A stretch of 61,143 bases of DNA from Myxococcota bacterium (GTDB taxonomy: Bacteria; Myxococcota_A; UBA9160; SMWR01). Position numbers and translations under genes: made by a program. This document shows positions 8,541-16,710 of this stretch, one piece after another; the first letter of the stretch is position 1, and each line of letters starts with the position of its first letter. Below the pieces are notes generated by a model that ran no database searches, was not told the origin of the DNA, and worked only from the letters and a program-made list of their open reading frames with translations. The DNA is taken from NCBI GenBank assembly GCA_039030075.1, contig JBCCEW010000031.1, positions 1-61,143 on the forward strand, written 5' to 3'.

Positions 8541-9200
8541 TCAGTTCGGTACGAAGGGCGGAAGCTCCGGCACGACGCGACTCGCGAAATCACGAAACAA
8601 GGCGTCTGCCGACTCGATGTCGTCGCGTTCCACGGGGACGGTAAAGCGCACTAGCGCGCCGTCCGTGCGACCCTGCGTGGCTCGGTCCAACCCGACGAAG
8701 AGGACCTTCTGCCAGTCCTCGGCGATCACTCGACCACGCGACTGGTACCAGTAGTAGACCAGCTGCCGGTAGGGCCCCTTGGCGATGATCAGGCGTTTGA
8801 CGCCCGCGCCGGGCTCCGAGAGTCCCGAGACATCGACGGGGACCGTGCTGGCGTCGATGATGTCCCATCCCGACCCGGGCAAGCAGTGCGCCGGCGGGTG
8901 AATCGCGTTCTCGCCCGCGCCTCCGCCCTCTTCACGCACTTGTGTGGCGTGATAGCCGACATAGAAGCCCACAACCTCCCCTGAAGCTCTTTGATAGTCG
9001 CAGACGAGGGTATCGGTCGCGCCGAGATTCCGGAGCACGTCTTCGGCCAGCGGAACATTGCCGTCACAGGACCAGTCGGCGATTCGCATCGGGAAGTGTT
9101 GGAAGGTGGCTCGCTCCGGAATCACCGCGTCCTGGGCCATGAAGTAGTACGTATACGTATTCAGGCCGAGGAAAAGAAACACTACAAGCGCCTTGATCAT
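8541..9200 (-). CDS. epsI: EpsI, exosortase-associated protein
   Basis: This 219-residue protein has an N-terminal hydrophobic anchor (ALVVFLFLGLNTYTYYFMA) and a periplasmic domain carrying the EpsI signature IHPPAHCLPGSGWDI, with VGFYVGYHATQVREEG just before it. EpsI accompanies exosortases in many Gram-negative exopolysaccharide/PEP-CTERM loci, either as a separate gene or fused to the exosortase C-terminus. Its exact role is not established. Here it is separate and overlaps the exosortase gene by 4 nt, so the two are probably co-translated. The length is normal for the family. Confidence 0.85.
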   Translation of the reverse strand: MIKALVVFLFLGLNTYTYYFMAQDAVIPERATFQHFPMRIADWSCDGNVPLAEDVLRNLGATDTLVCDYQRASGEVVGFYVGYHATQVREEGGGAGENAIHPPAHCLPGSGWDIIDASTVPVDVSGLSEPGAGVKRLIIAKGPYRQLVYYWYQSRGRVIAEDWQKVLFVGLDRATQGRTDGALVRFTVPVERDDIESADALFRDFASRVVPELPPFVPN

Positions 9201-10099
9201 GCCGGGGTTCCCCCGTTGCGGTTGCGCCAGTACTCAAGGAACTGGGTCAGAAGCCATGCTTCGAGCATGAGCAGTGCGAAGGCCGTGCCGAAGGTGAAGA
9301 AGCCTTCGGTGGTGTGGATGGCGCCCTCGGCCATCTCGGTGCCATAGGTGTAGGTCAAGAAGCCGGTAAGCCCGACCCGGAACGCGTTCACCAGTACGGC
9401 AATCGGGATCGTCGAAAGCACGAGGATCGTCCGCTCGAGCCAAGACGTCCGGAAGAAGTAGGCGAACACCACGCCCAGCGTGCCCAGGGCCATGAGCGAG
9501 CGCAGGCCGCTGCAAGCCTCGGCGACGAACAGTTGAGTCGTCGGGAGGTGAATGATGTTTCCCTCGCGTAGCACCGGGAGCCCGAACAGGTGCAGGCTGT
9601 TCACGGCGATGTCGGCCGCGAAGAGCTGGAGCGGGAAGGCGACCACGTTCACCAGGGATTGGGGGAGCGGAACCATCAGGAAGAGGAAGAGTAGTGGGAA
9701 GGTCAATACCCGAAAGATCGGGATCCCGAGGAGCAGCACTTGGATCCCGATGAACGTGAGCACGAACCCGACGCGCATCGCCATCAACTCGACACCGAGC
9801 CGCCCGATCGCCAGCGCCAGGGCTCCCAGAGCCAAGGGCACGATCCCCCACCAGCTCGGCTCGATGGGGGTGCGGGCCAGCTTCTTCCGACGTTCGAACG
9901 CGAAGTAGGCGGCGAGCGGGGCAATTAGGAAGCCGTGGGAGTAGTCATCCACCGCTCCCCAATGGCGCACCATGTAGTAGATCACCGGCGCGAAGACGGC
10001 GAAGGCCGCCGCGCTCGCCAGCGCAGAGGCGCCTAACGCGAAATGCCGCGACACGCCCGTGGGTGCGATCGGGGCTTCAGGTGCAACTTCGGGATCCAA
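9197..10099 (-). CDS. Exosortase (archaeosortase/exosortase family transpeptidase-like)
   Basis: This 300-residue multi-pass membrane protein has about eight hydrophobic segments. The proposed catalytic triad is present: Cys196 in VAEACSGLRSLMALG, Arg241 in VLVNAFRVGLTG and His262 in GAIHTTEGFFTFG. Exosortases recognise a C-terminal PEP-CTERM-type tripartite tail (motif, transmembrane helix, basic cluster) on secreted proteins and are linked to exopolysaccharide production. The start used here is a TTG with a weak upstream TGAGAAG. An alternative GTG lies about 16 codons further in. The exosortase subtype cannot be set without comparison, but the neighbouring PEP-CTERM/XrtA-type genes favour an XrtA-like enzyme. 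Confidence 0.9.
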   Translation of the reverse strand: MDPEVAPEAPIAPTGVSRHFALGASALASAAAFAVFAPVIYYMVRHWGAVDDYSHGFLIAPLAAYFAFERRKKLARTPIEPSWWGIVPLALGALALAIGRLGVELMAMRVGFVLTFIGIQVLLLGIPIFRVLTFPLLFLFLMVPLPQSLVNVVAFPLQLFAADIAVNSLHLFGLPVLREGNIIHLPTTQLFVAEACSGLRSLMALGTLGVVFAYFFRTSWLERTILVLSTIPIAVLVNAFRVGLTGFLTYTYGTEMAEGAIHTTEGFFTFGTAFALLMLEAWLLTQFLEYWRNRNGGTPA

Positions 10100-10106
10100 A
10101 GGCTTC

Positions 10107-10280
10107 TCAGAACAGGGCGTAGATGAACGGCGCGACGGCGGAGCCCTCGGTGAGGACGATCAGCACCGACAGCAAGAGCATCGTCACGACGATCGGGCCG
10201 AGCCACCACTTTTTGCGGACTTTCATGAAAGTCCAGAGCTCACTGAAGATCGAAAGGCGGCTACCAGACGACTGGGCCAT
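10107..10280 (-). CDS. DUF5989/SxtK-like small membrane protein
   Basis: This 57-residue protein has a basic, aromatic N-terminal part (SELWTFMKVRKKWWLGPI) and one transmembrane helix (VVTMLLLSVLIVLTEG). GAGGAG lies a few bases upstream of the ATG. It matches the DUF5989 type of small protein that commonly sits beside O-carbamoyltransferases, as SxtK does with SxtI and SxtJ in saxitoxin clusters. It lies 56 bp after the carbamoyltransferase and 7 bp before the exosortase, on the same strand. The function is unknown; a membrane partner or anchor for the carbamoyltransferase is a plausible inference. Confidence 0.75.
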   Translation of the reverse strand: MAQSSGSRLSIFSELWTFMKVRKKWWLGPIVVTMLLLSVLIVLTEGSAVAPFIYALF

Positions 10281-10304
10281 GGAGGACTCCTCGAAAGGGG
10301 TGCG

Positions 10305-10321
10305 CGGCTCGATCGGAGCCG
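10305..10321 (-). promoter_or_regulatory. Small hairpin between carbamoyltransferase and DUF5989 genes
   Basis: CGGCTC and GAGCCG form a 6-bp stem around a 5-nt loop (GATCG), inside the only longer gap between the carbamoyltransferase and its small partner. No T-run follows on the reverse strand. It could tune relative expression or stabilise an mRNA end. The support is structural only. Confidence 0.3.
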
Positions 10322-10336
10322 GGCGGGAATTGGAGG

Positions 10337-12076
10337 TCAGTCGAGCGCGTAGAGTTCGCGCCAATCGACGTCTTCGCGCAGTTCGGGCTGCTCCTCCTTG
10401 CGGAGGATCTGATTTCCGAGCACGAGAACGTCCATGTTCGTTCGCATGAAGCAGAGGTACGCGTCTTCCGGTGAACACACGATGGGCTCGCCCCGCACGT
10501 TGAACGACGTATTGATCAACACCGGGCAGTCGGTGCTTCGGTCGAACTCGGCCAGCAGGTCGTAGAACTCGGCGTGCTGATCCCGGCGCACGGTCTGGAG
10601 CCGCGCTGAGCCGTCGACGTGGGTGATCGCGGGAACGTCCCGATCTTCGTTCACCTGACAGACGAGGAGCATGTACGGGCTCTCGCGATCGATGTCGAAC
10701 CACTCCCCCGCCTTCTCTTCGAGGCAGGCCGGCGCGAAGGGCCGGAAGCTCTCGCGGAACTTGATCTTGAGATTGACCCGGCCCCAGTTGTCCTTGTTGC
10801 GCGCGTCGGCGAGGATGCTGCGGCTACCGAGCGAGCGCGGGCCCCATTCCATGCGGCCCTGGAACCACCCGACCACCGCCTGCTCCTCGGAGAGCAGACG
10901 GCTCGTCTCGCGGATCACCTCGTCGCGCGGGTAGGTCTCGTACGGCGCTTTGCGATTGTCGAGGTACTTCTGGATCGCCTCGTCGCTGTACTCGGGGCCC
11001 CAGTAGCAGTGGTCCATGCGGCAGGCGCGCGGCTTATCGAGCACCGCGTTGTGGATGAAGAGCGCAGCGCCTAGGGCTCCACCGGCGTCGCCCGCCGCGG
11101 GCTGGACCCACAAGTTCTCGAACGGGCCCTCGCGGATGATGCGGCCATTCGAGACGCAGTTCAGCGCCACCCCGCCCGCCATGCAGAGATTCTTCATCCC
11201 GGTCTTAGCGTGGAGGTCGTGCACCATCTTCAGAACGATCTCTTCGGTGACCTTCTGGATGCTCGCGGCCATGTCCCAGTGGAACTGCTCCATCGGGCCT
11301 TCCATGTCCCGGACGGGCTCGCCGAAGAGCTTCGCGAAGCGGTCGTTCGTCATGGTCAAGCCGTAGTCGTACGCGAAGTACTTCATGTTCAGCTTGAACG
11401 AGCCGTCACCACGCAGGTCGACGAGCTCGTCGAAGATCTGATCGACGTACTTCGGCTCCCCGTAGGGCGCGGCGCCCATGACCTTGTACTCGGCGCTGTT
11501 GACCTTGAAGCCGAGGTAGTAGGTGAAGGCGCTGTAGAGCAGGCCCAGCGAGTGCGGGAACCGCACTTCGTTGATCAGCTCGAAGCTGTTGCCCCGGCCC
11601 ACGCCCTGGGTGGTGGTGGCCCACTCGCCGACGCCGTCACAGGTGAGGATCGCTGCCTCGTCGAAGGGGGAAGGCAGGAACGCCGATGCGGCGTGGGACT
11701 GATGGTGCTCCGCGAAGAGCACCTCGCCCTCGTAGCCGAGGTGCTTCCCGATCAGGCTCGGGATCCAGAGCTTCTCCTTGAGCCAGACCGGCATCGACTT
11801 CGTGAACGACGGCAGCGAGCGCGGGAACGTCGCGATGTACGTCATCAGGATGCGCTCGAGCTTGATGAACGGTTTGTCGTAGAACGCGACGTAGTCGATG
11901 TCGTCGATCGAGAGGCCTGCCGTTTCGAGGCAGTACTTCGTCGCGAGGGCGGGCAAGGCGGGATCGTGGCGCTTGCGCGTGAAGCGCTCCTCGTGGGCTG
12001 CTGCGACCAGCTCGCCGTCCCGGAGCAGCGCCGCCGCAGAGTCGTGATAGAAGGCCGAGATCCCGAGAATGTTCAA
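10337..12076 (-). CDS. O-carbamoyltransferase, NodU/CmcH family
   Basis: This 579-residue enzyme is expected to transfer a carbamoyl group from carbamoyl phosphate to a hydroxyl, through a carbamoyl-adenylate. The N-terminal Kae1/YrdC-type domain contains LFAEHHQSHAASAFL (metal-binding histidines) and ILTCDGVGEWAT. The centre has NLCMAGGVALNCVSNGRI, and the C-terminal domain has WGPRSLGSRSILAD and CPVLINTSFNVRGEPIVC, all typical of the family. The start is a TTG giving MNILGISAFYHDSAAAL, the conserved family N-terminus. GGAG at 12084-12087 lies 7 nt upstream on this strand. A longer in-frame extension exists but lacks family character. The likely target is a sugar of the local polysaccharide (inference). 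Confidence 0.9.
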   Translation of the reverse strand: MNILGISAFYHDSAAALLRDGELVAAAHEERFTRKRHDPALPALATKYCLETAGLSIDDIDYVAFYDKPFIKLERILMTYIATFPRSLPSFTKSMPVWLKEKLWIPSLIGKHLGYEGEVLFAEHHQSHAASAFLPSPFDEAAILTCDGVGEWATTTQGVGRGNSFELINEVRFPHSLGLLYSAFTYYLGFKVNSAEYKVMGAAPYGEPKYVDQIFDELVDLRGDGSFKLNMKYFAYDYGLTMTNDRFAKLFGEPVRDMEGPMEQFHWDMAASIQKVTEEIVLKMVHDLHAKTGMKNLCMAGGVALNCVSNGRIIREGPFENLWVQPAAGDAGGALGAALFIHNAVLDKPRACRMDHCYWGPEYSDEAIQKYLDNRKAPYETYPRDEVIRETSRLLSEEQAVVGWFQGRMEWGPRSLGSRSILADARNKDNWGRVNLKIKFRESFRPFAPACLEEKAGEWFDIDRESPYMLLVCQVNEDRDVPAITHVDGSARLQTVRRDQHAEFYDLLAEFDRSTDCPVLINTSFNVRGEPIVCSPEDAYLCFMRTNMDVLVLGNQILRKEEQPELREDVDWRELYALD

Positions 12077-12083
12077 AATCGTT

Positions 12084-12087
12084 CTCC
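12084..12087 (-). promoter_or_regulatory. Ribosome binding site supporting the TTG start at 12076
   Basis: On the reverse strand GGAG sits 7 nt before TTG. Together with the conserved MNILGISAF N-terminus this favours a rare start codon over an extended reading frame. Confidence 0.6.
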
Positions 12088-12093
12088 AGCGAT

Positions 12094-12113
12094 CGCGCTC
12101 CTGCGAGAGCGCG
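12094..12113 (-). promoter_or_regulatory. Stem-loop upstream of the carbamoyltransferase
   Basis: CGCGCTC and GAGCGCG form a 7-bp perfect stem around CTGCGA in the 44-bp gap before the carbamoyltransferase. The stem ends just upstream of that gene's GGAG. It may modulate translation from the weak TTG start. No T-tract is present, so a terminator is less likely. Confidence 0.35.
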
Positions 12114-12120
12114 CCGCTGC

Positions 12121-12378
12121 CTACGTGAGCAGTTTCGCCCGCTCGAGGTCGGCGCCCGCCGAATCGGCTTCCTTCCAAGAAGTGTCCGCGGGAGGAGTGG
12201 GGCGCTTGTCGAGCTGATCGCGGCGCGCGAGCGCTTGCACGATCGATACGGGACCGATCAGCACGAAGTAGAAGAAGCCCAGGAGGACGAGCGTTTGAAT
12301 CGATCCGAAGCGACCCGCGATCCTCATCCAACCGTCGCGGAGACGCGAACCCATCGACTCTTGCTGCTGTTCGCTCAC
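12121..12378 (-). CDS. SxtJ-like short membrane protein
   Basis: This 85-residue protein starts at GTG (reads VSEQQQESMGSR), with AAGGAAG (12386-12392 on the reverse strand) 7 nt upstream. One membrane region (LVLLGFFYFVLIGPVSIV) is followed by a polar, acidic tail. Position and shape resemble SxtJ-type proteins that neighbour O-carbamoyltransferases, although it is shorter than the roughly 130 residues I expect for SxtJ and has only one clear hydrophobic segment. It is the first gene of the reverse-strand run, so a promoter for the run should lie in the 533-bp gap beside it. The function is unknown. Confidence 0.6.
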   Translation of the reverse strand: MSEQQQESMGSRLRDGWMRIAGRFGSIQTLVLLGFFYFVLIGPVSIVQALARRDQLDKRPTPPADTSWKEADSAGADLERAKLLT

Positions 12379-12911
12379 TCGCCGACTTCCTTGGTGGCGC
12401 ACGCTCTCGCCGATGCACCTCTGCGCGGCGTCCGAGCCCAAGCGGGTGTGCTCCATCGCCGCCCCCGAATTCAGACCACACCCGAAGGGCGCGGCACTCC
12501 CCTCGCCCGCTGGATGATACTCGGGGCCGAAGGTTCGGAGGGGACTGGCCTCCCCGGTCGTACGAAGCGCGACACGCTCCCGAACGTCCTCCCGGAAGGC
12601 CGAGGCAGTGAGTATGACTCGGTCACCGAGAAAAGAAAGCAGAGCTCCCCGAGGGGATTCGAGGGACGATCGAGATCGAAGAGTGCTGAGCCGAAGAGAA
12701 AACTCGTTCCTTCCGGAAAACTTCTTCCCATCGAGGGAAGGATCTTTCACACTTCCCGTCCCTCGCGGTATCCGGTCGGTCACTGACTCCTTCTCGGGCC
12801 GGATCGGCACACCTCGGGGCCTGCTTCTCGCGACTCCTGACTCCTGTGACTCCCCATGCTCGTGCCCCCAGAACTGCTCGTGTTCTCAGAAGCGCAAGGA
12901 CGACCCCGCCC
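12379..12911. other. 533-bp divergent intergenic region
   Basis: This is the longest non-coding stretch in the window. It separates the reverse-strand exosortase/carbamoyltransferase run from the forward exopolysaccharide operon. It contains small inverted repeats: CTCGGT-C-ACCGAG at 12618-12630, TCCCC-GA-GGGGA near 12648-12659 and the palindrome TTCCGGAA at 12711-12718. I looked for a -24/-12 sigma-54 element (GG-N10-GC) and found none convincing, and no clear -35/-10 pair. Several frames are open across parts of it, but none has a recognisable product or ribosome site. Confidence 0.6.
12618..12630. promoter_or_regulatory. 13-bp palindrome, candidate operator
   Basis: CTCGGT and ACCGAG are perfect inverted half-sites around a single C, in the middle of the divergent intergenic region. 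The size and symmetry suit a dimeric regulator. No partner regulator can be assigned. Confidence 0.3.
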
Positions 12912-14363
12912 ATGGCCAGCAACGAAACGAACGACGCTCCGCTCGAACCCTTCCGCGTACTCGTGATCGATGACGACCCGGGCGTCCGCGACTACATGGA
13001 GGCGCTCGTCAGTCGCCGCGGTTACCGCGTGGCGGTCGCGGAAGACGGGGAGCAGGCGCTGGCGGGCCTCGACGACACGCGTCCCGACGTGATCACCCTC
13101 GACGTCGTGCTGCCGGGGATGGACGGCCTCGAGACCTTGAAGCGCTTGAAGCAGCGCATTCCCGACGTGCCCGTCGTCATGCTCTCCGGGCATGGTCAGG
13201 CGCGGAACATCGTCGAGGCGATGCGGCTCGGGGCCTCCGATTTCCTGCGCAAGCCCTTCGAAGTCGAGGAACTCGATCTCGCCTTCCAGAAGGCGCTCGA
13301 GAAGCGCGCGCTGAAGCAAGAGGTCGAGCGGCTGCGCGGTCGCGCGCGCTCCGAGACCGAGCTGCTGCTCCTCTGCGGCGACAACCCGAAGATGCGCGAG
13401 GTCCGCGAGATCATCGAGCAGGTCGCAGACACCGACATCACCGTGCTCGTCCGCGGGGAGAGCGGCACCGGCAAGGAGCTCGTCGCCCGCACCATCTTCC
13501 AGCTCTCGGGACGGCGCGAGCAGCCCTTCGTGAAGGTCAACTGCGCCGCGCTGCCGTCGGAGCTGCTCGAGAGCGAGCTCTTCGGGTTCGAGAAGGGGGC
13601 CTTCACCGGCGCCCAGAAGCGGAAGCTCGGCAAGTTCGAGTACGCGAACCACGGCACGATCTTCCTGGATGAGATCAGCGAGATGCACCCGGCGCTGCAG
13701 GCGAAGCTGCTCCAGGTGTTGCAGGACGGCGAGTTCTCGCGCCTGGGCGGCGAGAGCGATGTGCGGGTCGACACCCGAATCATCGCCGCAACGAACCGAA
13801 ACCTCGAAGAGGCCGTCCAAGATCAGAGCTTCCGAGAAGACCTCTACTACCGCCTCAACGTGGTGACGGTGCACATTCCGCCGTTGCGCGAGCGCACCGA
13901 TGGCATCCCGCTCCTGGTCGATCACTTCCTGCAGAAGAACAACGAGCAGTACCGCAAGGACGTCAGCGCCCTCTCGTCCGAGACGATGGATGTCTTCATG
14001 AAGTACCACTGGCCCGGAAACGTGCGGGAACTCGAGAACATGGTCCGGCGCATGGTGGTACTGGGGAACGAATCCACCGTGCTGGAAGAGATCTCACTGC
14101 GTGGGAACGCCCCCGTCGTGGTTTCCGAGCCGGAGGAATCTCCCCTCGACCTGGCCGCAGCGACCGCGGATCTCGCCAACGGCGAAGCGATAGATCTCAA
14201 GGCGATCTCGCGACGTGCCGCACAAGTTGCAGAGAAACGTGTGATCGAGCGCGTCCTTCAACAGACCCGTTGGAACCGAAAAGTGGCCGCCGAGAAGTTG
14301 CAGATCAGCTACAAGGCGCTGCTTTACAAGATGAAAGAAAACGGTCTCAGCGAGCGCCGCTAG
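12912..14363 (+). CDS. Sigma-54-dependent response regulator (PrsR-like)
   Basis: This 483-residue NtrC-type activator has a receiver domain (residues about 15-130) with phospho-acceptor Asp64 in ITLDVVLPGMDG and the Lys of LRKPF. The AAA+ domain has Walker A GESGTGKELVAR, the sigma-54 contact loop FEKGAFTGA and GTIFLDEISEM. A Fis-type helix-turn-helix (KVAAEKLQISYKALLYKMKE) ends the protein. It should activate sigma-54 promoters after phosphorylation. It is the first gene of the exopolysaccharide operon, where exosortase-associated loci often carry a PrsR-type regulator. The ATG at 12912 was chosen because the receiver begins soon after it and AAGGA lies upstream. No kinase gene is adjacent; the one at 27590 has its own partner. 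Confidence 0.9.
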   Translation: MASNETNDAPLEPFRVLVIDDDPGVRDYMEALVSRRGYRVAVAEDGEQALAGLDDTRPDVITLDVVLPGMDGLETLKRLKQRIPDVPVVMLSGHGQARNIVEAMRLGASDFLRKPFEVEELDLAFQKALEKRALKQEVERLRGRARSETELLLLCGDNPKMREVREIIEQVADTDITVLVRGESGTGKELVARTIFQLSGRREQPFVKVNCAALPSELLESELFGFEKGAFTGAQKRKLGKFEYANHGTIFLDEISEMHPALQAKLLQVLQDGEFSRLGGESDVRVDTRIIAATNRNLEEAVQDQSFREDLYYRLNVVTVHIPPLRERTDGIPLLVDHFLQKNNEQYRKDVSALSSETMDVFMKYHWPGNVRELENMVRRMVVLGNESTVLEEISLRGNAPVVVSEPEESPLDLAAATADLANGEAIDLKAISRRAAQVAEKRVIERVLQQTRWNRKVAAEKLQISYKALLYKMKENGLSERR

Positions 14364-14390
14364 GCCTCGCACACTTCGGGGGATGAACGC

Positions 14391-15017
14391 GTGTGGGTTG
14401 CAGTCGGAAGAGGGGATCGGGCTCGGCTGAGGCTGAGCCTTGGGCTCGCGTTGGTGACGGTCGTGGCCATGGGCTGCTTCGGCCGTGCCCTGAGCCCGCC
14501 GCCGCCGGATCCGACTCCCACCGACCGCGCTCCGTACACCATCGGGGTGACGGACGTGCTGCGGATCAGCGTGTGGAAGAACCCGGAGATCACGGTCGAC
14601 GTACCCGTCCGCGCGGACGGCATGGTTTCACTGGCGCTGATCGATGACGTGCAGGCGGAAGGGCTGACGCCCCAAGAGCTCAAAGAGGTGATCACCCGAG
14701 AGCTCTCGGAGTTCATCACCAACCCCGACGTCACGATCATCGTGCTCCAGATGAACAGCCGTTTCGTGTCGGTCCTCGGCGAAGTTCGTCAGGAGACCCG
14801 TGTCCCCCTCACTCGCGACCTGCGGGTGCTCGAGGTGATCGCCCTCGCGGGCGGCTTCGACACCTTCGCGGACAAGTCGGACGTGCGCATCGTCCGGCGT
14901 GGCGACGATGGCAGTGAGGCGGAGTACCGCTTCAACTACAGCGCCTACATCCGGGGTCGAGCACCAGGAACGAACATCGTTCTCCTGCCCGGAGACACGA
15001 TCATCGTTCCGGACTGA
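14391..15017 (+). CDS. Wza-like polysaccharide export protein (PEP-CTERM/exosortase type)
   Basis: This 208-residue outer-membrane export protein starts at GTG with a GGGGGA element upstream. It has a hydrophobic leader (LALVTVVAMGCFG) with a candidate lipidation cysteine. The polysaccharide export (Poly_export) domain reads YTIGVTDVLRISVWKNPEIT, then VRADGMVSLALIDDVQAEG. A SLBB-like segment follows (RFVSVLGEVRQETRVPLT, LEVIALAGGFDTFADKSDV), and the chain ends at LLPGDTIIVPD. It is short compared with E. coli Wza, as is usual for the exosortase-associated subfamily. It should form a channel for the polymer together with the beta-barrel protein downstream. Confidence 0.9.
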   Translation: MWVAVGRGDRARLRLSLGLALVTVVAMGCFGRALSPPPPDPTPTDRAPYTIGVTDVLRISVWKNPEITVDVPVRADGMVSLALIDDVQAEGLTPQELKEVITRELSEFITNPDVTIIVLQMNSRFVSVLGEVRQETRVPLTRDLRVLEVIALAGGFDTFADKSDVRIVRRGDDGSEAEYRFNYSAYIRGRAPGTNIVLLPGDTIIVPD

Positions 15018-15024
15018 GGCCTGG

Positions 15025-16695
15025 ATGCAGCTTCGTGGGATTCTCGCGGTCCTCCCCTACGTCATCTTTCTGACCGCCTCTGCCGCTCTTGGGGCAGACC
15101 TCTCGTTCTCGGCGGAGAGTTCGGCCGCCTATGACTCGAACGTGTTCCGAAGCGAGGACGATGAAGAGGACGACTTTCTCTTCCGGTTGCGGCCCGGGAT
15201 TCGGGTGCACGAGGATCGCGGCGACGACATCACGTACTCCTTCGCCTACGAGTTGCCGATCGAGTTCGCCCTCGAGAACAACCGTGAACTTCAGGATTTC
15301 GACCACGTCGCGCGCGCTCGCGTCGACTATCACGTCTCGGATCAGCTCACGCTCTTCCTGAGCGACGACTTGCGGTTCCTTCGTTCGACGCTGCGCCGCG
15401 AGCAAACGGGAGAGAATGTCATAGGCGACAGTCTGAGCATCGCGACCGTCCAGGACGAGCGCGACCGCGTGACTCTCAACGATGGGACGGTCGGCGCTCG
15501 CTACCTGGTGACGCCTCGCCTGGTCGTCAACGCCATTGCTAGCTCGAACTACTTCGAGACCACTCGCGAGGACCGATCGGACAACTACTCGTTCGGCGGC
15601 ACCGTCGATACGCGCTACGCGCTGACAGCACGACATCAGATCGGTATCGGCGGGCGCTACGTACTTCAGGAGTTCGAGGGGAGCGATCGGATCGAGGGGA
15701 GCCGGACGAACATCATCGGCGGTTTCGCCTCCTGGCGTTGGGTCGTTTCCAATACGCTTCGGCTCGAAGTGCGCGGCGGGCCGTCGTACATCGACACTGA
15801 GCAGGACGATTCCGACCGCTTTCGCTCGGCGTTGGCCGTTCCGACCGTACGGGTGTTGAACGGCACGGAGACGATCGTCGCCGTCGATTCGACCGGCGCG
15901 CCCACGGTCCGGGGCCCGGGCCAGGTCGCGGGCCCCGTCGCACCGGGAAGTCTCCTCGTGCCGATCAACTGCAACCGGCTGAACAACCCGCCGGTCCCCG
16001 TGGCTGATGGGTGCACGACTGGAAGCAGTACCTTCGGCTTGAACAACCTCGTCCTCGACCGGGGCAACGGGGCCGATGCCGCGGACATCGCGGCCATTCA
16101 AGGCACCCAGACGCTGATTGCGAACGCGGACCCCCGCGGTGAGGACGACGCCGGCATCGACTTCTTCGTCGACGCGACCATCACCCAGCAGTGGACGCCG
16201 AACCTCACCACCGCGCTCCAGTACACGCGGCAGCAGGGGAACGCGGCCGGCCTCGGTGGGACGGTGATCGCCGATTTCCTCAGCCTGTCGAACGACTGGC
16301 AATTCCTCGAGCGCTGGCGGCTTACCCTGCGGGGAGACTGGACCCGGAGCACATCTACCTTCCGAGCCTCTCAGACCTTCGACAACGTCTTCCAGACCAC
16401 GCTTCCCAATGCTGCCCAGCCCATCGCGACCCGCTGCGCAGGAGGAGGGGCGCTGCTCGCATGCCCCGGGGGGACGAGTTTCAACGCCAATCGGAGCTCG
16501 GATGTCGATACCAGTCGTTGGGGAGTGGCCGGTCGCGTCACCCACCAGCTATTTCGGAACACTCTAGTATTCGGGCAGCTGCGCTACGACCGGCAGGACT
16601 CGGATACCGGAACGCTCGGCAACGCCTCGGATTTCGAGAACATCGTCGGCACGATCGGCGTCCGACACTCATTCGAACCCATCAGCTTGTGGTGA
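15025..16695 (+). CDS. Exosortase-system-associated outer membrane beta-barrel protein
   Basis: This 556-residue protein has a signal peptide (MQLRGILAVLPYVIFLTASAA) followed by alternating short strands throughout, such as YDSNVFRSEDDEEDDFLFRL. The chain ends in IVGTIGVRHSFEPISLW, which has the aromatic last residue of outer-membrane barrels. It resembles the TIGR03016 type of PEP-CTERM-associated outer-membrane proteins, which occupy the same place between the export and chain-length genes. An apparent insertion rich in Gly, Pro and Asn (residues about 290-370) may be a surface loop. It starts 7 bp after the export gene, which suggests a shared transcript. It may form the outer-membrane conduit for the polymer (inference). 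Confidence 0.75.
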   Translation: MQLRGILAVLPYVIFLTASAALGADLSFSAESSAAYDSNVFRSEDDEEDDFLFRLRPGIRVHEDRGDDITYSFAYELPIEFALENNRELQDFDHVARARVDYHVSDQLTLFLSDDLRFLRSTLRREQTGENVIGDSLSIATVQDERDRVTLNDGTVGARYLVTPRLVVNAIASSNYFETTREDRSDNYSFGGTVDTRYALTARHQIGIGGRYVLQEFEGSDRIEGSRTNIIGGFASWRWVVSNTLRLEVRGGPSYIDTEQDDSDRFRSALAVPTVRVLNGTETIVAVDSTGAPTVRGPGQVAGPVAPGSLLVPINCNRLNNPPVPVADGCTTGSSTFGLNNLVLDRGNGADAADIAAIQGTQTLIANADPRGEDDAGIDFFVDATITQQWTPNLTTALQYTRQQGNAAGLGGTVIADFLSLSNDWQFLERWRLTLRGDWTRSTSTFRASQTFDNVFQTTLPNAAQPIATRCAGGGALLACPGGTSFNANRSSDVDTSRWGVAGRVTHQLFRNTLVFGQLRYDRQDSDTGTLGNASDFENIVGTIGVRHSFEPISLW

Positions 16696-16710
16696 ACGAC
16701 AGCAGCCCCC

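Noticed and set aside
12379-12911. Possible sigma-54 promoter near CGGCACACCTCGGGGCCTGC
   Set aside because: The GG and GC elements are not 10 nt apart as required, so it does not meet the -24/-12 pattern.
12912-14363. Earlier start at 12846 for the sigma-54 regulator
   Set aside because: The extra 22 residues lack receiver-domain character, and the ATG at 12912 has a better ribosome site and the usual short lead-in to the receiver domain.
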